Assembly: GCA_031769625.1 (NCBI GenBank)
Contig: JAUIMM010002008.1
Coordinates: forward strand, 310,001-374,000
DNA: 64,000 nucleotides
DNA from: Taudactylus pleione
Taxonomy: Eukaryota > Chordata > Amphibia > Anura > Myobatrachidae
Direction of reading: 5' to 3'
In this document: one piece after another, positions 39,236 through 51,700 of the stretch
Numbering within the stretch: position 1 is the first letter of the stretch
Layout: every line of letters starts with the position of its first letter
Notes under the pieces: model-generated
What the model saw: only the letters and a program-made list of their open reading frames with translations
The model's database searches: none
What the model was told of the DNA's origin: nothing
Position numbers and translations under genes: made by a program

Positions 39236-42200
39236 GGGCGTCCCTATACTGGGCTGTGCTTACACTGTATGGATATGAGAAGGCAGCAGTAGGCGTCCCT
39301 ATACTGGGCTGTCCTTACACTGTACAGATATGAGAAGGCAGCAGTGGGTGTCCCTATTCTGGGCTGTGCTTACACTGTACGGATATGAGAAGGCAGCAGT
39401 GGTCGTCCCTATGCTGGGCTGTGCTTACACTGTACAGATATGAGAAGGCAGCAGTGGGTGTCCCTATGCTGGGCTGTGATTACACTGTACAGATATGAGG
39501 AGGTAGCAGTGGGTGTCCCTATGTTGGGCTGTGCTTACAGTGTACAGATATGAGAAGGCAGCAGTGGGCGTCCCTATGCTGGGCTGTGCTTACACTGTAC
39601 AGATATGAGAAGGCAGCAGTGGGCGTCCCTATGCTGGACTGTATTTACACTGTACGGATATGAGAAGGCAGCAGTGGGTGTCCCTATGCTGGACTGTATT
39701 TACACTGTACGTATATGAGAAGGCAGCAGTGGGCGTCCCTATGCTGGGCTGTGCTTACACTGTACGGATATGAGAAGGCAGCAGTGGGTGTCCCTATGCT
39801 GGACTGTATTTACACTGTACGGATATGAGAAGGCAGCAGTGGATGTCCCTATGCTGGACTGTGTTTAAACTGTACTGATATGAGAAGGCAGTAGTGGGTG
39901 TCCCTATGCTGGGCTGTGATTACACTGTACGGATATGAGAAGGCAGCAGTAGGCGTCCCTATGCTGGGCTGTGCTTACACTGTACAGATATGAGAAGGCA
40001 GCAGTGGGCGTCCCTATGCTGGGCTGTGCTTACAGTGTACGGATATAAGAAGGCAGCAGTGGGCGTCCCTATGCTGGGCTGTGCTTACACTGTACAGATA
40101 TGAGAAGGCAGCAGTGACGTCCCAATGCTGGGCTGTGATTACACTGTACAGATATGAGAAGGCAGCAGTGGGTGTCCCTATGCTGGGCTTTGCTTACTCT
40201 GTACGGATATGAGAAGGCAGCAGTGGCCGTCCCTATGCTGGGCTGTGCTTACACTGTACAGATATGAGAAGGCAGCAGTGGGTGTCCCTATGCTGGGCTG
40301 TGCGTACACTGTACGGTTATGAGGAGGCAGCAGTGGGCATTCCTATGCTGGGCTGTGCTTACACTGTACGGATATGAGGAGGCAGCAGTGGGCGTCCCTA
40401 TGCTGGGCTGTGCTTACACTGTACGAATATGAGAAGGCAGCAGTGGGCGTCCCTATGCTGGGCTGTACTTACACTGTATGGATATGAGAAGGCAGCAGTT
40501 GGTCTCCCTATGCTGGGTTGTGCTTACACTGTACGGATATGAGAAGGTAGCAGTGGGGGTCCCTATGCTGTTCTGTGCTTACACTGTACAGATATGAGGA
40601 GGCAGCAGTGGGCGTCCCTATGTTGGGCTGTGCTTACACTGTACAGATATGAGAAGGCAGCAGTGACGTCCCTATGCTGGGCTGTGATTACACTGTACAG
40701 ATATGAGAAGGCAGCAGTGGGTGTCCCTATGCTGGGCTTTGCTTACACTGTACGGATATGAGAAGGCAGCAGTGGCCGTCCCTATGCTGGGCTGTGCTTA
40801 CACTGTACAGATATGAGAAGGCAGCAGTGGGTGTCCCTATGCTGGGCTGTGATTACACTGTACAGATATGAGGAGGCAGCAGTGGGTGTCCCTATGTTGG
40901 GCTGTGCTTACACTGTACGGATATGAGGAGGCAGCAGTGGGCGTCCTTATGCTGGGCTGTGCTTACGCTGTATGTATATGAGGAGGCAGCAGTGGGTGTC
41001 CCTATGCTTGGCTGTGATTACACTGTACGGATATGAGAAGGCAGCAGTGGGCGTCCCTATGTTGGGCTGTGCTTACACTGTACAGATATGAGAAGGCAGA
41101 AGTGGGTGTCCCTATGCTAGGCTGTGATTACACTGTACAGATATGAGGAGGCAGCAGTGGGCGTCCCTATGGTGGGCTGTACTTACACTGTACGTATATG
41201 AGAAGGCAGCAGTGGGCGTCCCTATGCTGGGTTGTGCTTACACTGTACGGATATGAGAAGGCAGCAGTGGGTGTCCCTATGCTGGACTGTATTTACACTG
41301 TACGGATATGAGAAGGCAGCAGTGGGTGTCCCTATGCTGGACTGTATTTACACTGTACGGATATGAGAAGGCAGCAGTGGGCGTCCCTATGCTGGACTGT
41401 GCTTACACTGTACGGATATGAGAAGGCAGCAGTGGGTGTCACTATGCTGGGCTGTACTTACACTGCACGGATATGAGAAGACAGCAGTGGGCGTCCCTAT
41501 GCTGGGCTGTACTTACACTGTACGGATATGAGAAGGCAGCAGTGGGTGTCCCTATGCTGGACTGTGCTTACACTGTACGGATATGAGAAGGCAGCAGTGG
41601 GCGTCCCTATGCTGGGCTGTGATTACACTGTACGTATATGAGAAGGCAGCAGTGGGCGTCCCTATGCTGGGCTGTGCTTACACTGTATGGATATGAGAAG
41701 GCAGCAGTGGGCATCCCTATGCTGGGCTGTGCTTACACTCTACCGATATGAGGAGGCAGCAGTGGGCATCCCTATGCTGGGCTTTACTTACACTGTACGA
41801 ATATGAGAAGGCAGTAGTGGGGTTCCCTATGCTGGGCTGTGCTTACACTGTATGGATATGAGAAGGCAGCAGTGGGCGTCCCTATACTGGGCTGTGCTTA
41901 CACTGTACAGATATGAGAAGGCAGCATTGGGCGTCCCTATGGTGGGCTGTACTTACACTGTACGTATATGAGAAGGCAGCAGTGGGTGTCCCTATGCTGG
42001 GCTGTGCTTACACTGTACGGATATGAGAAGGCCGCAGTGGGTGTCCCTATGCTGGACTGTATTTACACTGTACGGATATGAGACGGCAGCAGTGGGTGTC
42101 CCTATGCTGGGCTGTGATTACACTGTACGGATATGAGAAGGCAGCAGTGGGCGTCCCTATGCTGGGCTGTGCTTACACTGTACAGATATGAGAAGGCAGC

Positions 42201-42726
42201 AGTGGGCGTCCCTATGCTGGGCTGTGCTTACAGTGTACGGATATAAGAAGGCAGCAGTGGGCGTCCCTATGCTGGGCTGTGCTTACACTGTACAGATATG
42301 AGAAGGCAGCAGTGACGTCCCAATGCTGGGCTGTGATTACACTGTACAGATATGAGAAGGCAGCAGTGGGTGTCCCTATGCTGGGCTTTGCTTACTCTGT
42401 ACGGATATGAGAAGGCAGCAGTGGGTGTCCCTATGCTGGGCTGTGCGTACACTGTACGGTTATGAGGAGGCAGCAGTGGGCATTCCTATGCTGGGCTGTG
42501 CTTACACTGTACAGATATGAGATGGCAGCAGTGGGTGTCCCTATGCTGGGCTGTGATTACACTGTTCAGATATGAGATGGCAGCAGTGGGCGTCCCTATG
42601 CTGGGCTGTGCTTACACTGTATAGATATGAGATGGCAGCAGTGGGTGTCCCTATGCTGGGCTGTGCTTACACTGTATGGATATGAGAAGGCAGCAGTGGG
42701 TGTCCCTATACTGGGCTGTGATTACA

Positions 42727-42950
42727 CTGTTCGGAAATGAGAAGGCAGCAGTGGCGTTGCTATGCTGGGCTGTGCTTACACTGTATGGAAATGAGAAGGC
42801 AGCAGTGGCGTCGCTATGCTGGGCTGTACTTACACTGTACGGAAATGAGAAGGCAGCAGTGGCGTCCCTATGCTGGGCTGTGCTTACACTGTTCTGAAAT
42901 GAGAAGGCAGCAGTGGCGTCGCTATGCTGGGCTGTACTTACACTGTACAG
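42727..42950. repeat. Cluster of 54-bp variant units, second locus
   Basis: Four units carry GGAAATGAG or GAAATGAG with GCAGTGGCGTCGCTATG or a close variant (GCGTTGC, GCGTCCC) and are 54 bp long. Flanking units with GAGATGGCAG and GTTCGG match the order at 15.9-16.1 kb, so this cluster and the one at 16075 descend from one block. They have diverged more than the 2-11 kb duplications, pointing to an older event. Confidence 0.85.
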
Positions 42951-44652
42951 ATATGAGAAGGCAGCAGTGGGCGTCCCTATACAGGGCTGTGCTTACACTG
43001 TACAGATATGAGATGGCAGCAGTGGGCGTCCCTATGCTGGGCTGTACTTACACTTTTTGGATATGAGAAGGCAGCAGTGGGCGTCCCTATGCTGGGCTGT
43101 ACTTACACTGTACGGATATGAGAAGGCAGCAGTGAGCGTCCCTATGCTGGGCTGTGCTTACATTGTACGGATATGAGAAGGCAGCAGTGGGCGTCCTTAT
43201 GCTGGGCTGTACTTACACTGTACGGATATGAGAAGGCAGCAGTGAGCGTCCCTATGCTGGGCTGTGATTACACTGTACAGATATGAGATGGCAGCAGTGG
43301 GCGTCCCTATGCTGGGCTGTGCTTACACTGTACAGATATGAGAAGGCAGCAGTGGGTGTCCCTATGCTGGGCTGTGCTTACACTGTACGGATATGAGACG
43401 GCAGCAGTTGGCGTCCCTATGCTGGGCTGTGCTTACACTGTACAGATATGAGAAGGCAGCAGTGGGTCTCCCTATGCTGGGCTGTGATTACACTGTACAG
43501 ATATGAGGAGGCAGCAGTGGGTGTCCCTATGTTGGGCTATGCTTATACTGTACAGATATGAGGAGGCAGAAGTGGGTGTCCCTATGCCGGGCTGTGATTA
43601 CACTGTACAGATATGAGGAGGCAGCAGTGGGCGTCCCTATGGTGGGCTGTACTTACACTGTACGTATATGAGAAGGCAGCAGTGGGCGTCCCTATGCTGG
43701 GCTGTGCTTACACTGTTCGGATATGAGAAGGCAGCAGTGGGTGTCCCTATGCTGGACTGTATTTACACTGTACGGATATGAGAAGGCAGCAGTGGGTGTC
43801 CCTATGCTGGGCTGTACTTACACTGTACGGATATGAGAATGCAGCAGAGGGCGTCCCTATGCTGGGCTGTGCTTACACTGTACAGATATGAGAAGGCAGC
43901 AGTGGGCGTCCCTATGCTGGGCTGTACTTACACTGTACGGATATGAGAAGACAGCAGTGGGCGTCCCTATGCTGGGCTGTGATTACACTGTACGGATATG
44001 AGAAGGCAGCAGTGGGCGTCCCTATGCTGGGCTGTGCTTACACTGTACGGATATGAGAAGGCAGCAGTGGGTGTCCCTATGCTGGGCTGTGCTTACACTG
44101 TACGGATATGAGAAGGCAGCAGTGGGCGTCCCTATGCTGGGCTGTGATTACACTGTACGGATATGAGAAGGCAGCAGTGGGTGTCCCTATGCTGGGCTGT
44201 GCTTACACTGTACGGATATGAGAAGGCAGCAGTGGGCGTCCCTATGCTGGGCTGTGCTTACACTGTACGGATATGAGAAGGCAGCAGTGGGCGTCCCTAT
44301 GCTGGGCTGTGATTACACTGTACGGATATGAGAAGGCAGCAGTGGGCGTCCCTATGCTGGGCTGTGCTTACACTGTATGTATATGTGAAGGCAGCAGTGG
44401 GTGTCCCTATGCTGGGCTGTGCTTACACTGTACGGATATGAGGAGGCAGCAGTGGGCGTCCCTATACTGGGCTGTACTTACACTGTATGTATATGTGAAG
44501 GCAGCAGTGGGTGTCCCTATGCTGGGCTGTGCTTACACTGTACGGATATGAGGAGGCAGCAGTGGGCGTCCCTATGCTGGGCTGTGCTTACACTGTATGG
44601 ATATGAGAAGGCAGCAGTGGGCGTCCCTATGCTGGGCTGTGCTTACACTGTA

Positions 44653-44665
44653 CGGAAAAAAAGGA
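44653..44665. repeat. Unit with a seven-A run replacing ATATGA
   Basis: The unit reads TACGG, then seven A, then GGAGGCAG, where ordinary units read GGATATGAGGAGG. The net change is +1 bp. The same oddity lies at 55920-55932 in the right copy of the 11.4-kb duplication, so it existed before that event. It could be a slippage product or an old repair scar. Confidence 0.8.
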
Positions 44666-47600
44666 GGCAGCAGTGGGTGTCCCTATGCTGGGCTTTGCTT
44701 ACACTGTATGGATATGAGAAGGCAGCAATAGGCGTCCCTATGCTGGGCTGTACTTACTCTGTATGTATATGAGAAGGCAGCAGTGGGCGTCCCTATGCTG
44801 GGCTGTGATTACACTGTACAGATATAAGAAGGCAGCAGGGGGCGTCCCTATGCTGGGCTGTGATTACACTGTATGGATATGAGAAGGCAGCAGTGGGTGT
44901 CCCTATGCTGGGCTGTGATTACACTGTACAGATATGAGAATGCAGCAGTGGGTGTCCCTATGCTGGGCTGTGATTACACTGTACAGATATGAGAAGGCAG
45001 CAGTGGGTGTCCCTATGCTGGGCTGTGATTACACTGTACGGATATGAAAAGGCAGCAGTGGGAGTCCCTATACTGGGCTGTGCTTACACTGTACAGATAT
45101 GAGAAGGCAGCAGTGGGCGTCCCTGTGCTGGGCTGTGCTTACACTGTTCGGATATGAGAAGGCAGCAGTGGGCGTCCCTATGCTGGGCTGTGATTACACT
45201 GTACGGATATGAAAAGGCAGCAGTGGGCGTCCCTAAGCTGGGCTGTGCTTACACTGTACAGATATGAGAAGGCAGCAGTGGGCGTCCCTATGCTGGGCTG
45301 TGCTTACACTGTACAGATATGAGATGGCAGCAGTGGGTGTCCCTATGCTGGGCTGTGCTTACACTGTACAGATATGAGAAGGCAGCAGTGGGCGTCCCTA
45401 TGCTGGGCTCTGCTTACACTGTACAGATATGAGATGGCAGCAGTGGGTGTCCCTATGCTGGGCTGTGATTACACTGTACAGATATGAGGAGGCAGCAGTG
45501 AGTGTCCCTATGCTGGGCTGTGATTACACTGTTCAGATATGAGAAGGCAGCAGTGGGTGTCCCTATGCTGGGCTCTGCTTACACTGTACAGATATGAGAT
45601 GGCAGCTGGGGGTGTCCGTATTCTGGGCTGTGATTACACTGTACAGATATGAGAAGGCAGCAGTGAGCGTCCCTATGCTGAGCTGTGCTTTCACTGTACG
45701 AATATGAGAAGGCAGCAGTGGGCGTCCCTATGCTGGGCTGTGCTTACACTGTAGGGATATGAGGAGGCAGCAGTGGGCGTCCCTATGCTGGGCTGTGCTT
45801 ACACTGTACGGATATGAGAAGGCAGCAGTGGGCGTCCATTTGCTTGGCTGTGCTTACACTGTACAGATATGAGAAGGCAGCAGTGGGCGTCCCTATACTG
45901 GGCTGTGCTTACACTGTACGGATATGAGAAGGCAGCAGTGGGCGTCCCTATGCTGGGCTGTGCTTACACTGTAGGGATATGAGGAGGCAGCAGTGGGCGT
46001 CCCTATGCTGGGCTGTGCTTACACTGTACGGATATGAGAAGGCAGCAGTGGATGTCCCTATGCTGGGCTGTGCTTACACTGTAAGGATATGAGGAGGCAG
46101 CAGTGGGTGTCACTATGCTGGGCTGTGATTACACTGTACGGATATGAGAAGGCAGCAGTGGGTGTCCCTATGCTGGGCTGTGATTACACTGTACGGATAT
46201 GAGGAGGCAGCAGTGGGTGTCGCTTAGCTTGGCTGTGCTTACACTGTATGGATATGAGAAGGCAGCAGTTTGTGTCCCTATGCTGGGCTGTGCTTACACT
46301 GTACGGATATGAGAAGGCAGCAGTGGGCGTCCCTATGCTGGGCTGTGCTTACACTGTATGGATATGAGAAGGCAGCAGAGGGCGTCCCTATGCTGGGCTG
46401 TGCTTACACTGTACAGATATGAGGAGGCAGCAGTGGGTGTCCCTTTGCTGGGCTGTGCTTACTCTGTATAGATATGAGAAGCCAGCAGTGGTTGTCCCTA
46501 TGCTGGGCTGTGCTTACACTGTACGGATATGAGAAGGTAGCAGTGGGTGTCCCTATGCTGGGCTGTACTTACACTGTATGGATATGAGAAAGCAGCAGTG
46601 GGCGTCCTTATGCTGGGCTGTGCTTACACTGTATGGATATGAGAAGGCTGCAGTGGGTGTCCCTATGCTGTGCTTTGCTTACACTGTACAGATATGAGAA
46701 GGCAGCAGTGGGTGTCCCTATGCTGGGCTGTGATTACACTGTATGGATATGAGAAGGCAGCAGTTTGTGTCCCTATGCTGGGCTGTGCTTACACTGTATG
46801 GATATGAGAAGGCAGCAGAGGGCGTCCCTTTGCTGGGCTGTGCTTACACTGTACAGATATGAGAAGGCAGCAGTGGGCGTCCCTATGTTGGCTGTGCTTA
46901 CACTGTATGGATATGAGGAGGCAGCAGTGGGTGTCGCTATGCTGGGCTGTGCTTACACTGTATGGATATGAGAAGGCAGCAGTTTGTGTCCCTATGCTGG
47001 GCTGTGCTTACACTGTATGGGTTTGAGAAGGCAGCAGAGGGCGTCTCTATGCTGGGCTGTACTTACACTGTACAGATATGAGAAGGCAGCAGTGGTGTCC
47101 CTATGCTGGGCTGTACTTACACTGTATGGATATGAGAAAGCAGCAGTGGGCGTCCCTATGCTGGGCTGTGCTTACACTGTACGGATATGAGGAGGCAGCA
47201 GTGGGCGTCCCTATGCTGGGCTGTGCTTACACTGTACAGATATGAGAAGGCAGCAGTGGGTGTCGCTATGCTGGGCTGTGCTTACACTGTACGGATATGA
47301 GGAGGCAGCAGGTTGTGTCCCTATGCTGGGCTGTGCTTACACTGTATGGATATGAGAAGGCAGCAGTGGGTGTCCCTATGCTGGGCTGTGCTTACACTGT
47401 ACGGATATGAGAAAGCAGCAGTGGGTGTCCCTATGCTGGGCTGTACTTACACTGTACGGATATGAGAAGGCAGCAGTGGGTGTCGCTATGCTGGGCTGTG
47501 CTTACACTGTACTGATATGAGGAGGCAGCAGGTTGTGTCCCTATGCTGGGCTGTGCTTACACTGTATGGATATGAGAAGGCAGCAGTGGGCGTCCCTATG

Positions 47601-48766
47601 CTGGGCTGTGCTTACACTGTACAGATATGAGGAGGCAGCAGTGGGCGTCCCTATGCTGGGCTGTGCTTACACTGTTAGGATATGAGAAGGCAGCAGAGGG
47701 CGTCCCTATGCTGGGCTGTGATTACACTGTATGTATATGAGGAGGCAGCAGTGGGTGTCCCTATGCTGGGCTGTACTTACACTGTACGGATATGAGGAGG
47801 CAGCAGTGAGTGTCCCTATGCTGGGCTTTACTTACACTGTACGGATATGAGAAGGCAGCAGTGGGTGTCCCTATGCTGGGCTGTGCTTACACTGTACGGA
47901 TATGAGAAGGCAGCAGTGGGTGTCCCTATGCTGGGCTGTGCTTAAACTGTAGGGATATGAGAAGGCAGCAGTGGGTGTCCCTATGCTGGGCTGTGCTTAC
48001 ACTGTACGGATATGAGAAGGCAGCAGTGGGCGTCCCTATGCTGGGCTGTGCTTACACTGTAGGGATATGAGAAGGCAGCAGTGGGTGTCCCTATGCTGGG
48101 CTGTGATTACACTGTACAGATATGAGAAGGCAGCAGTGGGCGTCACTATTCTGGGCTGTGATTACACTGTACGGATATGGGAAGGCAGCAGTGGGTGTCC
48201 CTATGCTGGGCTGTGATTACACTGTACGGATATGAGAAGGCAGCAGTGGGTGTCCCTATGCTGGGCTGTGATTACACTGTACAGATATGAAGAGGCAGCA
48301 GTGGGCGTCCCTATGCTGGGCTGTGCTTACACTTTTCGGATATGAGAAGGCAGCAGTGGGCGTCCCTGTGCTGGGCTGTACTTACACTGTACGGATTTGA
48401 GAAGCCAGCAGTGGGTGTCAATATGCTGGGCTGTGCTTACACTGTAAGGATATGAAGAGGCAGCAGTGGGCGTCCCTATGCTGGGCTGTGATTACACTGT
48501 ACGGATATGAGAAGGCAGCAGTGGGCGTCCCTATGCTGGGCTGTGCTTACACTGTATGGATATGAGAAGGCAGCAGAGGGCGTCCCTATGCTGGGCTGTG
48601 CTTACACTGTACAGATATGAGGAGGCAGCAGTGGGTGTCCCTTTGCTGGGCTGTGCTTACACTGTATAGATATGAGAAGGCAGCAGTGGGTGTCCCTATG
48701 CTGGGCTGTGCTTACACTGTACGGATATGAGAAGGTAGCAGTGGGTGTCCCTATGCTGGGCTGTAC

Positions 48767-51700
48767 TTACACTGTACGGATATGAGAAGGCAGCAGTGGG
48801 TGTCCCTATGCTGGGCTGTGCTTACACTGTACGGATATGAGAAGGCAGCAGTGGGTGTCCCTATGCTGGGCTGTGCTTACACTGTAGGGATATGAGAAGG
48901 CAGCAGTGGGTGTCCCTATGCTGGGCTGTGCTTACACTGTACGGATATGAGAAGGCAGCAGTGGGCGTCCCTATGCTGGGCTGTGCTTACACTGTAGGGA
49001 TATGAGAAGGCAGCAGTGGGTGTCCCTATGCTGGGCTGTGCGTACACTGTACGGTTATGAGGAGGCAGCAGTGGGCATTCCTATGCTGGGCTGTGCTTAC
49101 ATTGTACGGATATGAGGAGGCAGCAGTGGGCGTCCCTATGCTGGGCTGTGCTTACACTGTACGAATATGAGAAGGCAGCAGTGGGCGTCCCTATGCTGGG
49201 CTGTACTTACACTGTATGGATATGAGAAGGCAGCAGTGGGGGTCCCTTTGCTGTTCTGTGCTTACACTGTACAGATATGAGGAGGCAGCAGTGGGCGTCC
49301 CTATGCTGGGCTGTGCTTACACTGTACGAATATGAGAAGGCAGCAGTGGGTCTCCCTATGCTGGGTTGTACTTACACTGTACGGATATGAGAAGGTAGCA
49401 GTGGGGGTCCCTTTGCTGTTCTGTGCTTACACTGTACGGATATGAGAAGGCAGCAGTGGGCATCCCTATGTTGGGCTGTGCTTACACTGTACAGATATGA
49501 GAAGGCAGCAGTGGGTGTCCCTATGCTGGGCTGTGATTACACTGTACAGATATGAGAAGGCAGCAGTGGGTGTCCCTATGCTGGGCTGTGATTACACTGT
49601 ACAGATATGAGAAGGCAGAAGTGGGTGTCCCTATGCTGGGCTGTGATTACACTGTACGGATATGAGAAGGCAACAGTGGGCGTCCCTATGCTGGGCTGTG
49701 ATTACACTGTACAGATATAAGAAGGCAGCAGTGGGCGTCCCTATGCTGGGCTGTGCTTACGCTGTATGTATATGAGGAGGCAGCAGTGGGTGTCCCTATG
49801 CTTGGCTGTGAATACACTGTACGGATATGAGAAGGCAGCAGTGGGCGTCCCTATGTTGGGCTGTGCTTACACTGTACAGATATGAGAAGGCAGAAGTGGG
49901 TGTCCCTATGCTAGGCTGTGATTACACTGTACGGATATGAGGAGGCAGCAGTGGGCGTCCCTATGCTGGGTTGTGCTTACACTGTACGGATATGAGAAGG
50001 CAGCAGTGGGTGTCCCTATGCTGGACTGTATTTACACTGTACGGATATGAGAAGGCAGCAGTGGGTGTCCCTATGCTGGACTGTATTTACACTGTACGGA
50101 TATGAGAAGGCAGCAGTGGGTGTCACTATGCTGGGCTGTACTTACACTGCACGGATATGAGAAGACAGCAGTGGGCGTCCCTATGCTGGGCTGTACTTAC
50201 ACTGTACGGATATGAGAAGGCAGCAGTGGGCGTCCCTATGCTGGACTGTGCTTACACTGTACGGATATGAGAAGGCCGCAGTGGGCGTCCCTATGCTGGG
50301 CTGTGCTTACACTGTACGGATATGAGAAGGCAGCAGTGGGCGTCCCTATGCTGGGCTGTGATTACACTGTACGTATATGAGAAGGCAGCAGTGAGCGTCC
50401 CTATGCTGGGCTGTGCTTACACTGTATGGATATGAGAAGGCAGCAGTGGGCATCCCTATGCTGGGCTGTGCTTACACTGTACGGATATGAGGAGGCAGCA
50501 GTGGGCATCCCTATGCTGGGCTGTACTTACACTGTACGAATATGAGAAGGCAGCAGTGGGGTTCCCTATGTTGGGCTGTGCTTACACTGTATGGATATGA
50601 GAAGGCAGCAGTGGGCGTCCCTATACTGGGCTGTGCTTACACTGTATGGATATGAGAAGGCAGCAGTAGGCGTCCCTATACTGGGCTGTCCTTACACTGT
50701 ACAGATATGAGAAGGCAGCAGTGGGTGTCCCTATTCTGGGCTGTGCTTACACTGTACGGATATGAGAAGGCAGCAGTGGCCGTCCCTATGCTGGGCTGTG
50801 CTTACACTGTACAGATATGAGAAGGCAGCAGTGGGTGTCCCTATGCTGGGCTGTGATTACACTGTACAGATATGAGGAGGTAGCAGTGGGTGTCCCTATG
50901 TTGGGCTGTGCTTACAGTGTACAGATATGAGAAGGCAGCAGTGGGCGTCCCTATGCTGGGCTGTGCTTACACTGTACAGATATGAGAAGGCAGCAGTGGG
51001 CGTCCCTATGCTGGACTGTATTTACACTGTACGGATATGAGAAGGCAGCAGTGGGTGTCCCTATGCTGGACTGTATTTACACTGTACGTATATGAGAAGG
51101 CAGCAGTGGGCGTCCCTATGCTGGGCTGTGCTTACACTGTACGGATATGAGAAGGCAGCAGTGGGTGTCCCTATGCTGGACTGTATTTACACTGTACGGA
51201 TATGAGAAGGCAGCAGTGGGTGTCCCTATGCTGGACTGTGTTTAAACTGTACTGATATGAGAAGGCAGTAGTGGGTGTCCCTATGCTGGGCTGTGATTAC
51301 ACTGTACGGATATGAGAAGGCAGCAGTGGGCGTCCCTATGCTGGGCTGTGCTTACACTGTACAGATATGAGAAGGCAGCAGTGGGCGTCCCTATGCTGGG
51401 CTGTGCTTACAGTGTACGGATATAAGAAGGCAGCAGTGGGCGTCCCTATGCTGGGCTGTGCTTACACTGTACAGATATGAGAAGGCAGCAGTGACGTCCC
51501 AATGCTGGGCTGTGATTACACTGTACAGATATGAGAAGGCAGCAGTGGGTGTCCCTATGCTGGGCTTTGCTTACTCTGTACGGATATGAGAAGGCAGCAG
51601 TGGCCGTCCCTATGCTGGGCTGTGCTTACACTGTACAGATATGAGAAGGCAGCAGTGGGTGTCCCTATGCTGGGCTGTGCGTACACTGTACGGTTATGAG

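Larger units (their letters stand above)
30021..41347. repeat. 8,357-bp tandem duplication, right copy, enlarged
   Basis: This copy starts with the left copy's beginning at 30021 and ends with the left copy's end at about 41345-41347 (GGACTGTATTTACAC). It is longer by 2,970 bp. Of this, 2,915 bp is the nested duplication at 36321-39235 and 55 bp is one unit near 39.96-40.01 kb, which is absent at the matching place near 28.68 kb. After the nested block the offset to the left copy is 11,272 bp (GTTTAAACTG at 28591 and 39863), equal to 8,357 + 2,915. That arithmetic confirms the nesting. Confidence 0.9.
37334..48766. repeat. 11.4-kb tandem duplication, left copy
   Basis: This block of about 11,433 bp is followed directly by its near-identical copy. 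Its right edge is seen at 48762-48767, where CTGTACTTACACTGTA continues as CGG, which is the start of the block at 37334. The same unit at the end of the right copy (about 60033) continues as TGG instead. The block holds the end of the 8,357-bp copy, the 54-bp cluster at 42727-42950, and a distinct right half (43-48.7 kb) not seen left of 37 kb. Confidence 0.9.
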
